A stretch of DNA of 64,000 nt, taken from positions 2,061,001 through 2,125,000 of the forward strand of contig NC_087392.1 in assembly GCF_963675165.1 (NCBI RefSeq). The letters run 5' to 3'. Shown piece by piece: positions 32,471 to 44,328 of this stretch. The notes under the pieces were generated by a model. The model saw only the letters and a program-made list of their open reading frames with translations, did no database searches and was not told the DNA's origin. The stretch comes from Halichondria panicea. Taxonomy: Eukaryota; Porifera; Demospongiae; Suberitida; Halichondriidae. How positions within the stretch are numbered: position 1 is the first letter of the stretch; each line of letters opens with the position of its first letter. Both the position numbers and the translations under genes were made by a program.

Positions 32471-33294
32471 TTGATCTGCCAATTTGTCAGAGCACATGGC
32501 AAATTGACCGGTCACGTGCGTACAATTCAGGGCCTCCCTACCAGATGTCCCTCGCTAGCACTCACACGCCTTATTGGCTCATTGGGGATCTCCTCTCTGG
32601 TAGACTGTAGGAAGCTTTGCTTTGTCAACTCTATTGCATGCATGTCAACAGAAGACCTTCCTAAGAGAATACTGAAGCAAAGGCTGCTCCTGGAAACTGT
32701 CTCTGGCCTACTCAAGACTTGGTCCTCCCTAGCCTCAACCCATTCGGCTTTCCCGCCAATCTCTACCATGGTTTCATATGGGAAAAACAAAGACTCCTTC
32801 AAAGCAGCAGCGAAAAAGTCCTTCCTCATTGGACAGTATGTCAATCTGGTGGACTGCTGCTCTCAAGTCCAAATATCATATCTGCCTGTTCATCTTGGGA
32901 AGCCCTCCCAGTTATAGTCATGCTCACTGAAAGATAGATCACTTCACGGCCCCTCTAATTTCAGAATTAGACTTCTCACAGGCTGTGATTGCCTAGAACT
33001 ATAGATGCATCAAGTTTTAGATATAGGACAACAAATGCCGCATCGGGTGATGCAATTTGCAAACTCTGCCACCTAGAAGATGAATCACCCTCCCACTTCT
33101 TGTCCACATGCCCAGCTCTCTCTTTACCTAGGGAGGCTCTCATAGCTGTTGCTCCTATTAGCGTGAGGGCTTACACATCACTAAGAACCTCTGCGGTCTG
33201 CTGCTTGGTCTCGTTTGGCCTTCAGATGCCCATGCGCAGGAATGGGTCCTACACTATATCCACAGCTTGCGTCAAACCCGCAGTGAATTACTAA
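32471..33294 (+). pseudogene. LINE 3' end with zinc-knuckle RT tail
   Basis: The reading LTRLIGSLGISSLVDCRKLC and RILKQRLLLETVSGLLKTW leads, after frameshifts, to FRIRLLTGCDCLEL and then ICKLCHLEDESPSHFLSTCP with ALSLPRE. A CxxC(x8)HxxxxC knuckle near the C-terminus is usual for Jockey/CR1-type RT proteins. No RT catalytic core is present. A short inverted actccacctgagggtggagc follows. Confidence 0.55.
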
Positions 33295-33402
33295 CAATAA
33301 ACTCCACCTGAGGGTGGAGCTCATCTCGTGACAATAATTGAACCTTCGACTGCCCTTTGGGCTACTCTCCAATACTGGAGGCAAGAAAGAGAAAGAAGAA
33401 GC

Positions 33403-33452
33403 ACTAAATGGTCGGTAAAGGGCCGACTGCCGACCGTTATAATAAGGACTGT
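33403..33452 (+). repeat. Solo end related to the hAT at 44329
   Basis: The segment gactgccgaccgttataata is the reverse complement of the hAT end that begins CAGTGTGGATTATAACGGTC (44329), differing mainly in the outermost bases. No second end is visible. Confidence 0.4.
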
Positions 33453-33549
33453 ATATATATATACGCGAATTTATAAACTTTGCATGTATTAGTTTATTGA
33501 ATGGTTTGTACACTGCATCGCGTAAAACTTAATTTTGTTCATTATTATG

Positions 33550-33735
33550 CAGGTCATGTTCTGCTGTGTTTGTCAGGTGAACAAACCAAAAGCGACCAGA
33601 GCTCCACCCAATCCCCGTGACATCCCCCTTGGTACCATCTATATAGACGTGGATATTGTTGGTCCGATTTCTCCAACCTCAGGAAATGGAAACAGGTACA
33701 TCCTCACTATCTCGGACTATTTCACAGGTTTGGCT
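33550..33735 (+). pseudogene. Ty3/gypsy-type integrase fragment
   Basis: Reads FCCVCQVNKPKATRAPP, GTIYIDVDIVGPISPTSGN and GNRYILTISDYFTGLAGP. This is the end of the zinc-binding domain and the first catalytic Asp of a Ty3/gypsy integrase. The rest is lost. From 33740 to 34440 no gene is seen. Confidence 0.6.
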
Positions 33736-34444
33736 GGGCCAAGGCACTATACCCACAATTTATCAGACACGACCACATTTTGGAGCATACATCATGCATA
33801 TTTTAGAATTGAGCTAGTTACGTTGTTGGTCTTAAACAAACAATTGCTACTCGGTAAGGTTTCATTAATGATGAAACAGTCAAGGAGTACCACACTGTAG
33901 TTTTGCCTCAATTCCATGTGCGATATTAACACAAATGAGGATACTAGCGCTAATGATAGACTGTAGTAGTACTACTAGTGAGGAGTCGGACTGTGACTCA
34001 TCTGACTACATGATTAATTGATTTACACAATTTTACTTTGTCATCTTAATATGAGCTAGGTGAAATGGAAGGGGTAGTGATGAGCAAGAACCCTTTATTA
34101 AAAACCAAGAAATGCAGAACAGCTGGACGCTTGCTTCTTTGGCAAGGCAAAAAGGAACCACGACAGATCCGTTTACAAGCGAACTCTAAGGATGTCTAAA
34201 AGTTACAGCCATTGAATTTTCTTCTCGTGATGATCACCAGCCCAAATTTAAAAAGGCGCAAAATGATAGATCAAGAGAACAACAATGATGATTGACAAGT
34301 AAATGTGCAGCAGTATATAAAACGAAATAAAGTTACCAGTTTTACAAGCAAAGAAGCAAGTTCAGAGCAGAGCCAAGTCAAGAGTGCATGCATGCAAGCA
34401 ACCCTTTATAGATGGTGATGAAGCCAATGGGTTGTGACTTTTGT

Positions 34445-34711
34445 ACACAATGGTTCCATAAGAAAAGAGCTTATGAACAAAGGATAAGGGAAATTGAACA
34501 TGCCACCTTTTCCCCGCTACTAGGGAGGCCACTACATTCTATAAGAGACTAGCCTCCATGCTTTCCTCCAAATGGGATCAGACTTATAACAACACACTAT
34601 GCTGGCTAAGATGCAGATTAGCCTTCTCACTGCTATGCTCGTCGATACAAGCCATCATCAGAGGGGCCAGATCATCACGTGGCCACCCAGTCCACAATTC
34701 TGTGGCGGTAT
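34445..34711 (+). pseudogene. RLE-retrotransposon C-terminus remnant
   Basis: WFHKKRAYEQRIREIEHATF shifts one frame into TREATTFYKRLASMLSSKWD, then NNTLCWLRCRLAFSLLCSSI and IRGARSSRGHP before a stop at 34709. This is the continuation of the protein seen at 1-570 (ASYHHHENLKR). Confidence 0.75.
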
Positions 34712-34950
34712 AGACGTGGTCATCCAAGAAGCTCGCCTTTAACTCATTAACTAATTCTATCCTTACATGTTTACTTATATTTTTGTTATTACTATTTTAT
34801 TTTTACCTGTGTACTGTATTACTGTAATGTGTATTGATCGTTCCATGAAGAAAAAAAAATGTGTAAAAGGCTACGTACTCGAGGAAATAAAAATGTACTT
34901 TCCAGTATTGATCATGAAACTTGATAAACATTGTAGATACAAATACGACT

Positions 34951-35162
34951 GACTACCGTATAGCGGGTAATTTTCGTGGGGTAAAATATTCGTTATTTTC
35001 GTGGGCAGGCTGACCTCCACGAAATTTTAACGTAGGCGTGGCTTATTGGAACGTAGGAATGCCGTGCAGCCACGAGACTAAACGAAATTTTTACTCACGA
35101 ATAACACCGTTTCTCGAGTTGAACGAATTTTTTACCCCACGAAACTTACCCGCTATACGGTA
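34951..35162. repeat. MITE, ccgtatagcggg family (full length)
   Basis: Ends TACCGTATAGCGGGTAATTT and the inverted AACTTACCCGCTATACGGTA, with TA flanking. Internal cgtggggtaaaatattcgt pairs with acgaattttttaccccacg. It is non-coding, about 210 bp, TA target duplication: a Tc1/mariner-type MITE by its ends. Relatives: 28245, 61845, 62032, 63529. Confidence 0.85.
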
Positions 35163-35829
35163 TAAGTTGCTTTGCGTTTATGTGTTCTCTTAATCATGTA
35201 CACATAACAGGTTCAAGTGCCAGTAGAATTATCTTCTTGGTCAGTTGAACCATAGATTAAAGGATTGGAAACGACGAGTAACATCCGCGCTATACGTTGC
35301 AGTTTAATCGAGACCATCACAACAATACCATAATAAACTACAACTCACTTAAATTTCAAGTTACACTTATACTACTATTCCTGGTCTAATCTATAGGTTA
35401 AATAGGAGTCACTGGACAGAAGCAGGCACCTAACAGACATGTTTAAGAGTAAATCGTGCAAGGAAACACACTCGAAAAAACTCTCTCCTATGCAAATGAT
35501 GTGGCTGAACTAGAAGTGTATGAACTACACAATTAATAATCACGACAAAACCTGTTGATACGGTAGAGCAGGTGGTAGAGCGAGTGTTTCAGATGTAGAG
35601 CTGGTATACTGCTGGCTTTAGCGTCTAGTTATTGCATTGTACGTGATTGATCACCAGGATAATGCAATGCCAGAGGAGGTACGACAATGGAATTTCAATG
35701 AACAGTAGCAAAAAGTTTTTCTATTTTTTTTATGTGGTTATATACGCCCAGTCTTGTGATATCGAAAAGAAAGAATGGAAGTGTCTTGGTGGGACACAGT
35801 TACACTGTGGTAATGGGTGTGTAATATCC

Positions 35830-36250
35830 CATTGCAGGGTCGGTGATGATGGGCGTTACCTCTCCTCCGAGGGCTGTATCGTGGCTGGGAAGGACGTCGG
35901 ATGGCACCGGTACCGGGGGTGCGGTGGTGGCAGACCCGGGTCCAATCGGTCCGGCACTTCCGGCCGGGGGCTATATGGGGGAGGGCATCGTGCCTATACC
36001 GGAAAAGGTCGTGAAACAGATCCTGCTGGCTTTTGTGGAAATGGGGGACCTTCATGCCAGATGCGAGAAGAGGAGGCCTCCAGTTTAAGAAATGTGTTGG
36101 TTCTACCAAAGAAAAGAACGGGCCCGGTGACGGACGTGGGGCAGTGGGTGCAATATTTTTCCGGGTTCGTGAGTGTTTTATCGACAAGATACCCGGCGGC
36201 TGTCCCCGAACTTATGGCATATATATGGCCACCATTGTCAAGTGTAACTT
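35830..36250 (+). pseudogene. Gag-like fragment (DIRS-type)
   Basis: GC-rich compared with its surroundings. Frames give PALPAGGYMGEGIVPIPEKV, VKQILLAFVEMGDLHARCEK, then GPVTDVGQWVQYFSGFVSVL and STRYPAAVPELMAY. The alternation matches the small first ORF I associate with DIRS-like elements of corals and sponges. Association with the RT at 20.9 kb is only by family. Confidence 0.45.
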
Positions 36251-36303
36251 AAATGAGTACTGGTAATGACACACGATCCTTGCCTTTCACCATAATTTTC
36301 TAG

Positions 36304-36478
36304 AGATGTCTGAGATTGAAAAAACTGCAAAGGATATTGAAACAATTGCTGAGGAGATTAAAAAAAATGGCGAGGAGATAAAAAAAAAATGGCAAGGAGA
36401 TTCGTGAGGCAGTAAAAGAAGATGACCTAGATTATCTAAGAAAAAAAGAGGATCATCTAACACACACGCGCACACAAT
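36304..36478 (+). pseudogene. Short coiled-coil reading
   Basis: MSEIEKTAKDIETIAEEIKK then, after a frameshift in an A9 run, GKEIREAVKEDDLDYLRKKE. Heptad-like and low complexity. It may be the N-terminal exon of the recombinase fragment that follows. Confidence 0.3.
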
Positions 36479-36616
36479 AAGAGATAACGGTTATCACCAC
36501 AAAATATTCATTTATTATCTCTCAGCTATAGTGTATTTGGTGCGTATCGTGCACTAGCTAAAATTATTATTTCCTCAATCTCTTAGTGACGCTACTCGTG
36601 GTTGGGCTGGTGTTGA

Positions 36617-37330
36617 TTGTGCGACTGGCTCCCGGGATTACCATGGCGTGGCGTGGGCCCAATTCAAAAGCTTTCTCAAAAGAAGAAAAACAGCTGTGGT
36701 CCTCCCTCAGGAGCTATCAGTTCGAACGATCCCTTGGCACTACTACGAGCTGTATTCTATTACAACGGAAAATGTTTCTGCTTGAGAGGTGGCGTCGAGC
36801 ACCGAGATTTGAGGCTCTCACAGCTGAGAAGAGAGAAAGATGGCTACACATACATAGAGCACTCTTCAAAGAATCGAGCTGGAGGAATTGCATAGTTAAA
36901 ACTGGACAACAAATGTATTCCTTGCAGAGGTTCCTGAAGCAGGAGAACGTTACCACTGTAATTTGCTTGACAAGTATTGACAAGTATATAAGCAAACTCC
37001 CCTCAAGAGGCTATCGATGCTGATCTATTCTATCTACAACCACTGAGGAAAGTAGTCACAGACTCTCAAAAGTGGTACTCATCTGTTCCTGTTGGAAAGA
37101 ATAATTATGCTGTACAAAATGGTAAACACAATTTGTGCGCAAGGAGGAATCGAACTCAGAAGTAACCACAGTCTTAGAGCAACTGAATTGTATAATGCCG
37201 GTGTTCTAGAGAAAATAATCAAGGAAAGGACTGGATCGATCATTAGAGTCCCTTCGAATGTACATATGCGAACAAACAAGTGACAAACAACACCATGCTG
37301 TTCTCAAGACTCATCAGACCGCGAAACAAG
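36617..37330 (+). pseudogene. DUF3504/Crypton-like recombinase (QRICH1/ZMYM-type)
   Basis: Frames combine into NDPLALLRAVFYYNGKCFCL, RGGVEHRDLRLSQLRREKDG, YTYIEHSSKNRAGGIA, then NLLDKYISKLP, DLFYLQPLRKVVTDSQKWYS, VPVGKNNYAVQNG and SNHSLRATELYNAGV, ending KIIKERTGS. This is a tyrosine recombinase-derived domain of the kind shared by Crypton elements and the vertebrate ZMYM2/QRICH1 proteins. The HxLR box is present. Small indels every 100-200 bp leave it inactive. Confidence 0.65.
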
Positions 37331-37677
37331 CAAGACGACTTCAACTCCAAGACGACTTCAACTCACTTCAACTAGCAACTGCCCATTAACAATTGCATAC
37401 AATCAAGGAAATGTCACCGGCTCCACCATGTCATAACCCAGCAAGCTCTATAGTAAAAAAAACTGAACAGCTTCATTTATCATTATTTTCTTAATGTATA
37501 CTGTGGCAAGCAAAAAAATTATCCTTGTGCTCTCTGAAGCTCTGGTGGCAGTCTTTGTATTTCTGTGCTGACAGTCTCTGAAGCTCTGTGAAGATCTGGT
37601 GACTTGCTCTCTGTACTTTATATACCCTCAAGATTATAGACTAATCCTATCACTCAGTAGCTAGCTAGCTAGCTAGC

Positions 37678-37960
37678 TAAGGCCACTCCAAGTGACACTC
37701 TGGTTTCTGGTCCTAAAGTTTTTCTAATTGCATGCGGGCGGGCGGCTTTTCTCATTATGTCATTATCAATTTTACCTTATGAATCTCATTATTTTTCAAA
37801 TGAATATCATTATCACACTATTTTGTACCACATGGACCATTCTGCGCATGCGTAGTAGAAATAATGAGATAGAAATCCAATAATGAGATAGAATCCAAGA
37901 ATAAAATCTAGTGCGGGCGGTGGACCAGAAACCAGAGTATCACTTGGAGTGGCCAACTGT
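37678..37960. repeat. MITE, ggccactccaagtga ends
   Basis: Inverted ends GGCCACTCCAAGTGACACTC and GAGTATCACTTGGAGTGGCC continue through tctggtttctggtc/gaccagaaaccaga (about 32 bp). Internal gcatgcgggcgggcgg and gcgggcgg are shared with the MITE at 40960. The flank repeats are too short to call the target duplication. Confidence 0.8.
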
Positions 37961-38317
37961 GCAGCTCCATGCAGAGCTAGAGGTACGTATTACATGTACA
38001 AGTCATGACCACGCCCAATTGAGCATGCGCAATCAGCATTGCCATTCCTAATGCAGTTGATCAAGATCCTCTGCACTCTCCCAAGTCACCTCTTGCTCCA
38101 CTGAGAGATACTGCACTGAGAAGGAAGATCTGCAATGACTAACACTATAGACTGACTGGACATCCCCATTGCAGTGATTGACCAGTTTGCTAGGATGTAC
38201 CCCAGGAGAATAGTGCATGGAGATCCTACAAGATGACTGACTCTAGTTAGCTAATAATTATGTCTTATTATCACGCTGTAAAAGACCTGCCTCGACACGA
38301 CCTGGAATCGAGGCTAG

Positions 38318-38648
38318 TAAAAGACGAGCCACATACAGGAGCCACGAAAAAGAAAAGAAAAGGCAATACGAACAAAGACTCTGTGAGATAGAACACTCCT
38401 CATTCTGCCCCCTCGTGTTTTCGTTGACAGGAGGACTGGCCCCAATCGTAACCACTTTTTATAAAGGACTTGCCTCCCAATTATTGGAAAAGTGGAAACA
38501 ACCCTATGGCCCCACGATGCGATGGCTGAGATGCCGTATCTCCTTCTCCCTATTGAGATCATGCGAGCAAGGTCATCCGCAAACAGCTGAAGTTCAACAG
38601 CCAGCTCGCAGCGACTGTAGACCTGAAAATTGCCGACACGATAGATAA
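38318..38648 (+). pseudogene. RLE-retrotransposon C-terminus remnant
   Basis: An open reading of about 110 codons: TYRSHEKEKKRQYEQRLCEI, EHSSFCPLVFSLTGGLAP, TTFYKGLASQLLEKWKQPY and MRWLRCRISFSLLRS. It begins exactly where the sequence at the left window edge stops, so fragments of one family are scattered here. Nothing coding is seen from 38650 to 39480 apart from a 60-bp overlap of repeat debris. Confidence 0.75.
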
Positions 38649-39690
38649 AATTGTTCTACTTGAATTGTTGGAAACAAAAAAAAAGAGAAGGAAAAAAAGA
38701 GTAAAAGATGTGCCGCAGTAAATGCGGGGGCGTAAAATCACGCGGCGCAGTCCAATTTTTTCTGTGCTCTTGAGCACCCCCCTGCTTCAATCTCTAGAAA
38801 CGCCCCTGATGGCTATTGATTTAACCTAATTTTAACTTCTAATTTGTAATTCGAGAATTTCCGCATATTATATAGTGTTCAATGTTATAGCTATTATATG
38901 TAGTTATTATTCATACTACTTCAAATATGCCAGGTTAAACGAGAATGTATCCAAGAGATAAAATTTGCCAGCGTTAATTGTTATAGCAGACATCTTCTGG
39001 TAATGAATAAACAAACCCGAACTCAAGAACGAATGATTGATGTATGTATGTATGTATACGTACTTGTAGAACAAGAGTATAGGTAAAATATTTATACTCT
39101 TGTTAAAATTATGCAATAATTATGATGCAACAGGGATCGGTATACCATGCAGATATAGGGAGTAGTATTATATACACAAGTATAAGTGCATGACAAGGTT
39201 GTAGGTACTGACTGTGTCAATTTCAAGGTGTGCGCAGGGTTCTTATACTTGTTGGTTGTGGCTACCTTGTAACAACAATCTACTGGAACCATGTGAAATG
39301 CAAGTGACAACCTTGTTTTTGTGTATATGGGTAATTTGAAATCCTTGAGCTCCGTCACAAACAGTCCTATTCGTTCAAGAGCCTCGAATTTTGATTGCTT
39401 TTTGAACGCCCACTAATTACTTCCTGTCAAGCATCCGCAGTAAATTGTGCTGAGCTGGCACACCATTTTACACATTGAAGTCAATGTAAATCAATGTGTT
39501 TTTGCAGCCTCTGCATTCTGCAATGCAAGCAGTTTATTCTAAGCAAAGGAAGTCAAAGAAATATTGAAATCTCAGCTACAAAGTGGTTTTTGTTTGAAAG
39601 AAATCCATCCTACTGTTGGAGAGCTGCAGGAGCTAGAAGATATCAAGTTCTTTACACAGGAAGCACTAGTCTAAAAGGTAAGCAAGTATA

Positions 39691-40227
39691 GTATGTTGTA
39701 TGAACTTTTTTAAAGTCATGTTCATCTATTATAGATGGCTGTTGCTAGTCCCAGTATTAATAGTCTGACTGAAGATGATGCACCTGGGGCAGGTCCTAGT
39801 ATTAGTCTGACTGAAGATGATGCACCTGGGACAAAATTGTTACTTCCAACTTGGTGCCATCCCGCAGAAAACTTTACAGGTAGGGGTTGCATAGATTATG
39901 CTCGAGATAATTATTACCTATTTAATATGCTATTCTTTTATGCTCAAGTTAGCCAATATTTTCATAAAGGTGCCTGCATAATTCTCACCAAAAAATTGTG
40001 CCAAAACTTAAAATTATGCCAGCACAATCTACCCAACCCCTATACTTGCAGGACACTGCATATTGCGTACGAGTGTGGAATGAGTGGTGCCAACATCGAC
40101 TGAATGAGTGCAACGAGCAAATACAACCACTTTCTGAGCTATACAACCCATGGAGCTCCTACATGCGTTGTTTTGGGTTTGAAATAATGAAAAAAAACGG
40201 AAAAGAGTTTCCTCCTAATACGCTATA
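39691..40227 (+). pseudogene. Crypton-like (DUF3504) gene, 5' exons, copy 1
   Basis: An exon after TATAG at 39735 encodes MAVASPSINSLTEDDAPGAG with a duplicated SLTEDDAPG unit, then LPTWCHPAENFTG, ending at GTAGGG. The next exon, after CTTGCAG at 40048, encodes DTAYCVRVWNEWCQHRLNEC, IQPLSELYNPW, then KKNGKEFPPNTL, the conserved start of the DUF3504/Crypton domain. It stops dead at the TA where pogo-like element 2 begins. An upstream reading (39520-39680, LKEIHPTVGELQELED) may be an earlier exon. Confidence 0.65.
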
Positions 40228-40959
40228 GAGTCAGCGATCAATAATCGGAGCAATTAATTATCATCAACTTTTTCTTGTGCAAGAGTGACTTACAACAAAC
40301 ACTGGTGCTATACAGAGGTGGACCTGGGTCTAAGCAGCAAGGATCCCAAAGAAGGCCGCTCAGATTCCTTTACCTCGAAAATAGCATACGCTAGATTGCA
40401 AAAACTGGTAATATCAATAGTCACACGATAACGATCTATCTTCGATTAGCTGCTATAACTTGGCACTCAGTCAGAAGCAAAGAATATTCCTTGCACAAAG
40501 ATAGAGTAGATACTAAGCTAGCCCTGCACAAAAACTGTTCTCCTAGTTTTCAACTTGCTTGCTATTAGAAGCTTTTAAAGTCAACCATGCAGAGTGCATA
40601 TCATTTTTCGTTGCGCATGCGTAGTAGATTGGTCTAGCCTCGTGGCATGAAGAAATCCATTCCATGTCCAGTTCCTAGCAGAATCTCTGGTATTTGACAC
40701 TAGATCTATCACTGAACAGCGTGGTAAGTGATAAATTTCTCTAGAGTGTTTTTGGAAAACAGTGACCACAAGCAGAGTCCTAGCTAGTAGATCTATAGTG
40801 TCACTGTGACATTAAACATTAAGGCTTACCACCCGTCCCCCCTAGGTCTCTCATAAAATTGGAGGCCTAGCATGCAGTAGAGAAAATGGGTGTGAACTAA
40901 GTTTAATATTAATTTACAATTCCCCTAAGGTGCTCACATTGACTGGGAACTAAGTTAGG

Positions 40960-41211
40960 CCTGCGCCTATGTTAGTTGCAAACATGTTTCTGGTCAAAGA
41001 CTTTTCAAAATAGCATGCGGGTGGCAGTCATTACCCATTATTCCATTAGCGGCCTCAATTCGAGGCTAAGCTGCTTGCTTCCTTCTGGGTGGAGTTTGTT
41101 AATGACATCATTAAATAATAGCTGACATCAGCAATAATGGTCATTGATGGCGGGCCTAAAATGAGTACGCGGGTGGCTGACCAGAAACACGTTTGCAACT
41201 AACACAGGCCT
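40960..41211. repeat. MITE, tgttagttgcaaac ends
   Basis: Ends tgttagttgcaaacatgttt and the inverse aaacacgtttgcaactaaca, continuing into tctggtca/tgaccaga. The internal gcatgcgggtgg is shared with the MITE at 37678. It lies between the left TIR of pogo-like element 2 and its transposase. Confidence 0.75.
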
Positions 41212-41329
41212 TTACAATCCCCCAAAGTCACATTGACGCTCCAAAACTAATTAGCTATTGTTCTTTTCCTATCAACTGATGAACCCCTACGCCTAAGAAT
41301 TCTTCGTGCATCTCACAATAGACATTTTC

Positions 41330-43086
41330 ATACGCCTCCGAAAGTCACACCACAAGCAAGATATGGAAAATACAAACTTTGGACTGAAGAGAGTATGAGA
41401 AGCGCACTTGGAGCTGTAGAGAAAGGTATTCCACTTGCTCAGGCAGCAGCAGAGTATAATGTGCCTAAATCTACACTCGGAGACAGAGTATACAATAGAG
41501 TGAAGCCAGGAACAAAGAGTGGGCCAGCAAAATATTTAAGTGATGTTGAGGAGAAAGAACTTCAAGCATTTTTGCTTCGTTGTGCAAAAATAGGATATCC
41601 AAAAACTAGGAAGCAAGTAATGTCTATTGTGCAACGACTATTAGATTACAAAGACGTATAGCACGCACTGTGACTGATGGATGGTGGACATCCTTTTCTA
41701 GGCGACATCCTGAATTGTCTCTGAAAAATCCTGCCCCTATGAGTAAGGCACGAGCCATAGCATCTAACTCGGAAAGTATGAATGCTTATTTCGATTTGCT
41801 GGAGGAGACACTGGATACTTAAAATCTTGGAGACCGCCCAGAGTTACTATTTAATATGGATGAAACCGGAATGCCATTGAATCCAAAACCCCCAAAGGTG
41901 GTAGCTGGCAAATCAAAATATGTGACAGCAATGTTGTCTGGTGATAAGACTCAGATCACTGTTGTTGGTTGTGTAAGTGCGTCTGGAATTTGTATGCCAC
42001 CGATGGTAATTTGGGATCGCAAGACTCTCAATTTGGCTCTTACTGAAGGAGAGGTTAGAGGAACACGCTATGCTCTATCTGAACGTGGCTGGATGACTGC
42101 AGAAATCTTTGATGGCTGGTTCTGCAATCATTTTCTCCGATTTGCTCCAAGGGATAGACTACTTCTCTTGCTCCTTGACGGGCACTCTTCCCATTTTTGT
42201 CCAGAGACGTTGGCTATGGCTGCCAAGCATGAAGTTGTAATTTTCACTCTGCCGCCCAATACAACACATTTAACTCAGCCCCTTGATAAGGAATGTTTTT
42301 CTCCATTGAAGTCAGCTTGGCGAGAAGCATGCCATCAGTTTATTAGTCAAAAAATCCAGGCAAAAGTGTCACTCGCTATACTTTTTCAAGGGTTTTTGCT
42401 AATGCTTGGATGACTATGCGAAATGTCCAATCTGGATTTGCCACTACTGGGATCTATCCACTTGCTATTTTAGCCAAGATACAGGATATGGAAGACAATG
42501 AAGGCCCTCGTCTACAGTTCCTGCCAATGTTTAGCCCATTGCCCAAAAGAGCTCCAAAATCAAGTATTCAATTTACAGCCGAAGAGAAGACAACGTTCCA
42601 GCGCCGATTTGAGAATGGTTACGATATAATCACAGACCATAGGTACAATGAATGGCTTCTCTCAAATCATCCCACTGATCAAGTGAACTCTCAGTCTACA
42701 CACGCAAGCTCTCCGCTGACAACATCTCAAGAGGCTGGGAACATCACTTCTTCTCAAGAGGCTGGAAACACTGGTACTGTTCAATTGGACAAGGTGTATA
42801 TGCCTCCAAGTCAGTCGCAAGATACTGCACTAAGCAAGTTCTTAATGTCAGAGGAGCCTCCACCTACCCAGCCTCTTCCCAGAGGCATCAGTCCTGGGTG
42901 TGTTGTCACACGTTCAGATAAGATTCAAGAATTGCTTGCAAAAAAAGGGTAGGGTAAAGGAGGAGGAAAAGTTGAGAAAAATTCGAGCAAAAGATGAGCG
43001 GGAGAGAAAGAAGAAAGAAAGGGCTGAAATGAAAAAGCGCAAAGGCCCTGCACGGAAGAAGAAAACAGCTGCAGGTGCACTATTAG
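41330..43086 (+). pseudogene. Pogo-like (DDE_1) transposase, element 2
   Basis: Reads LWTEESMRSALGAVEKGIPL, AAAEYNVPKSTLGDRVYN (helix-turn-helix), then TDGWWTSFSRRHPELSLKNP, FNMDETGMPLNPKPPKVV, LLLLLDGHSSHF, LPPNTTHLTQPLDKECFSPL and NVQSGFATTGIYPL. The C-terminus has two TSQEAGN repeats and a KKRKGPARKKKT basic run, ending G|GTATGT at 43086. Lesions: a frameshift near 41650, TAA at 41819-41821, one extra A near 42355, and a frameshift near 42948. No clear start codon. It shares family and layout with 10340-11876 but differs strongly in sequence. Confidence 0.85.
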
Positions 43087-43268
43087 GTATGTGTGTGCAT
43101 GTGAGTTGATCGTGTATGCGCACTATGTATTATAAGGCTCCTTTCTGTTACGAATCGCTTGCTAATCAGTCTGAGCCTTCTGGCAACGAGGAGTAGAATT
43201 GGGATGAACTTGCAGGTAACTGTAGACTCTTGTAAACATTGTTTAAATTGCTAATTTCTTTCTTTTAG

Positions 43269-44328
43269 GCGACTGGAATCAGGGAGGATCGTACGGGCAT
43301 TCTTCTTCAGAATCCGAAACAAGTTTAGCCAACAATACAAGTAAGTTTACACATTATTTTGTAAGCTATAGTTGCATGCCTGAGGAGTTCGATCCACTGA
43401 GTACTACAAGAACCCTATGCGTATTTTGTGTATGGATAAGGAGGACCTTACTGAATCTGAGAAGAAGGCTACAGGAGGTACAATATATGTTATTAGTTGA
43501 TGCGTGCGTGCGTGGGTGTGCATCATTTCAAGTTCTGTATTTAATTACACGTACATTCTGATTGTGGTGTGCATCATTTAAATATGAAGTATACATGCAC
43601 GTATCACGTGACGTATGTATGATAAATGATGCTCCTTAATTTCTTAATATATTCACATAGAGAGTCTCACCATCATTGAATGCATTACCTATTTCATAGA
43701 GGGTCAGCAAGCTGATGCTGCCACGAAACTTCCCACAACTAGGAGTAAGGGTGCACAAAGTGGTACGCATACTTCAAGTGGTACTAAAGGTAATTTGTAA
43801 TTCTATTTTGAGGGTGCTTCACTGAATGCCTATTTTATAGAGGGTCAGCAAGCTGATGCTGCCACGAAACTTCCCACAACTAGGAGCAAGGGTGCACGAA
43901 GTGGTGTACATACTTCAAGTGGTACTAAAGGTAATTTGGAATTCGATTTTGAGGGTGCTTCACTGAATGCTTGCCTATTTTTATAGAGGGTCCGCAAGCT
44001 GATGCTGCCACGAAACTTCCCACAACTAGGAGCAAGGGTGCACGAAGTGGTGTACATACTTCAAGTGGTACTAAAGGTAATTTGTAATTCTTTTTTGAGG
44101 GTGCTTCACTGAATGCATTGCCTATTTTATAGAGAGTCAGCAAGCTGATGCTGCCACGAAACGTCCCACGGACAGGACCTGTACTTTAAGTGATACTGAA
44201 GGTAAGTTTTAATGCTTTTTTTAGGGTGATTCATTGAATGCATTACCTATTTTATAGAGGATCAGCAAGCTGGTGTTGCCACGAAACTTCCCACAACTAG
44301 GAGCAAGGGTGCACGAAGTGGTGTACAT
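43269..44328 (+). pseudogene. Mini-exon array of pogo-like element 2, first part
   Basis: A 72-nt exon (43269-43340, DWNQGGSYGHSSSESETSL) is followed by repeated exons, each opening with AG|AG(G/A)GTCAGCAAGC and closing CT(A/G)AAG|GTAA. They are 43700-43789, 43841-43930 and 43987-44076 (90 nt each), 44133-44201 (69 nt), and 44258 onward, cut by a hAT at 44328. The 30-residue unit reads QQADAATKLPTTRSKGARSG plus HTSSGTK. All have lengths divisible by three and keep phase, so copy number could change protein length without breaking the frame. The introns between are 51-57 nt. Confidence 0.8.

Noticed and set aside
35560..35640. Possible tRNA-derived SINE head (gtggtagagcgagtgttt)
   Set aside because: An A-box-like word is present but no convincing B box at the right spacing and no cloverleaf.
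42914..43123. Leftward phenylalanine-rich ORF
   Set aside because: Antisense of the lysine-rich tail of the pogo transposase.
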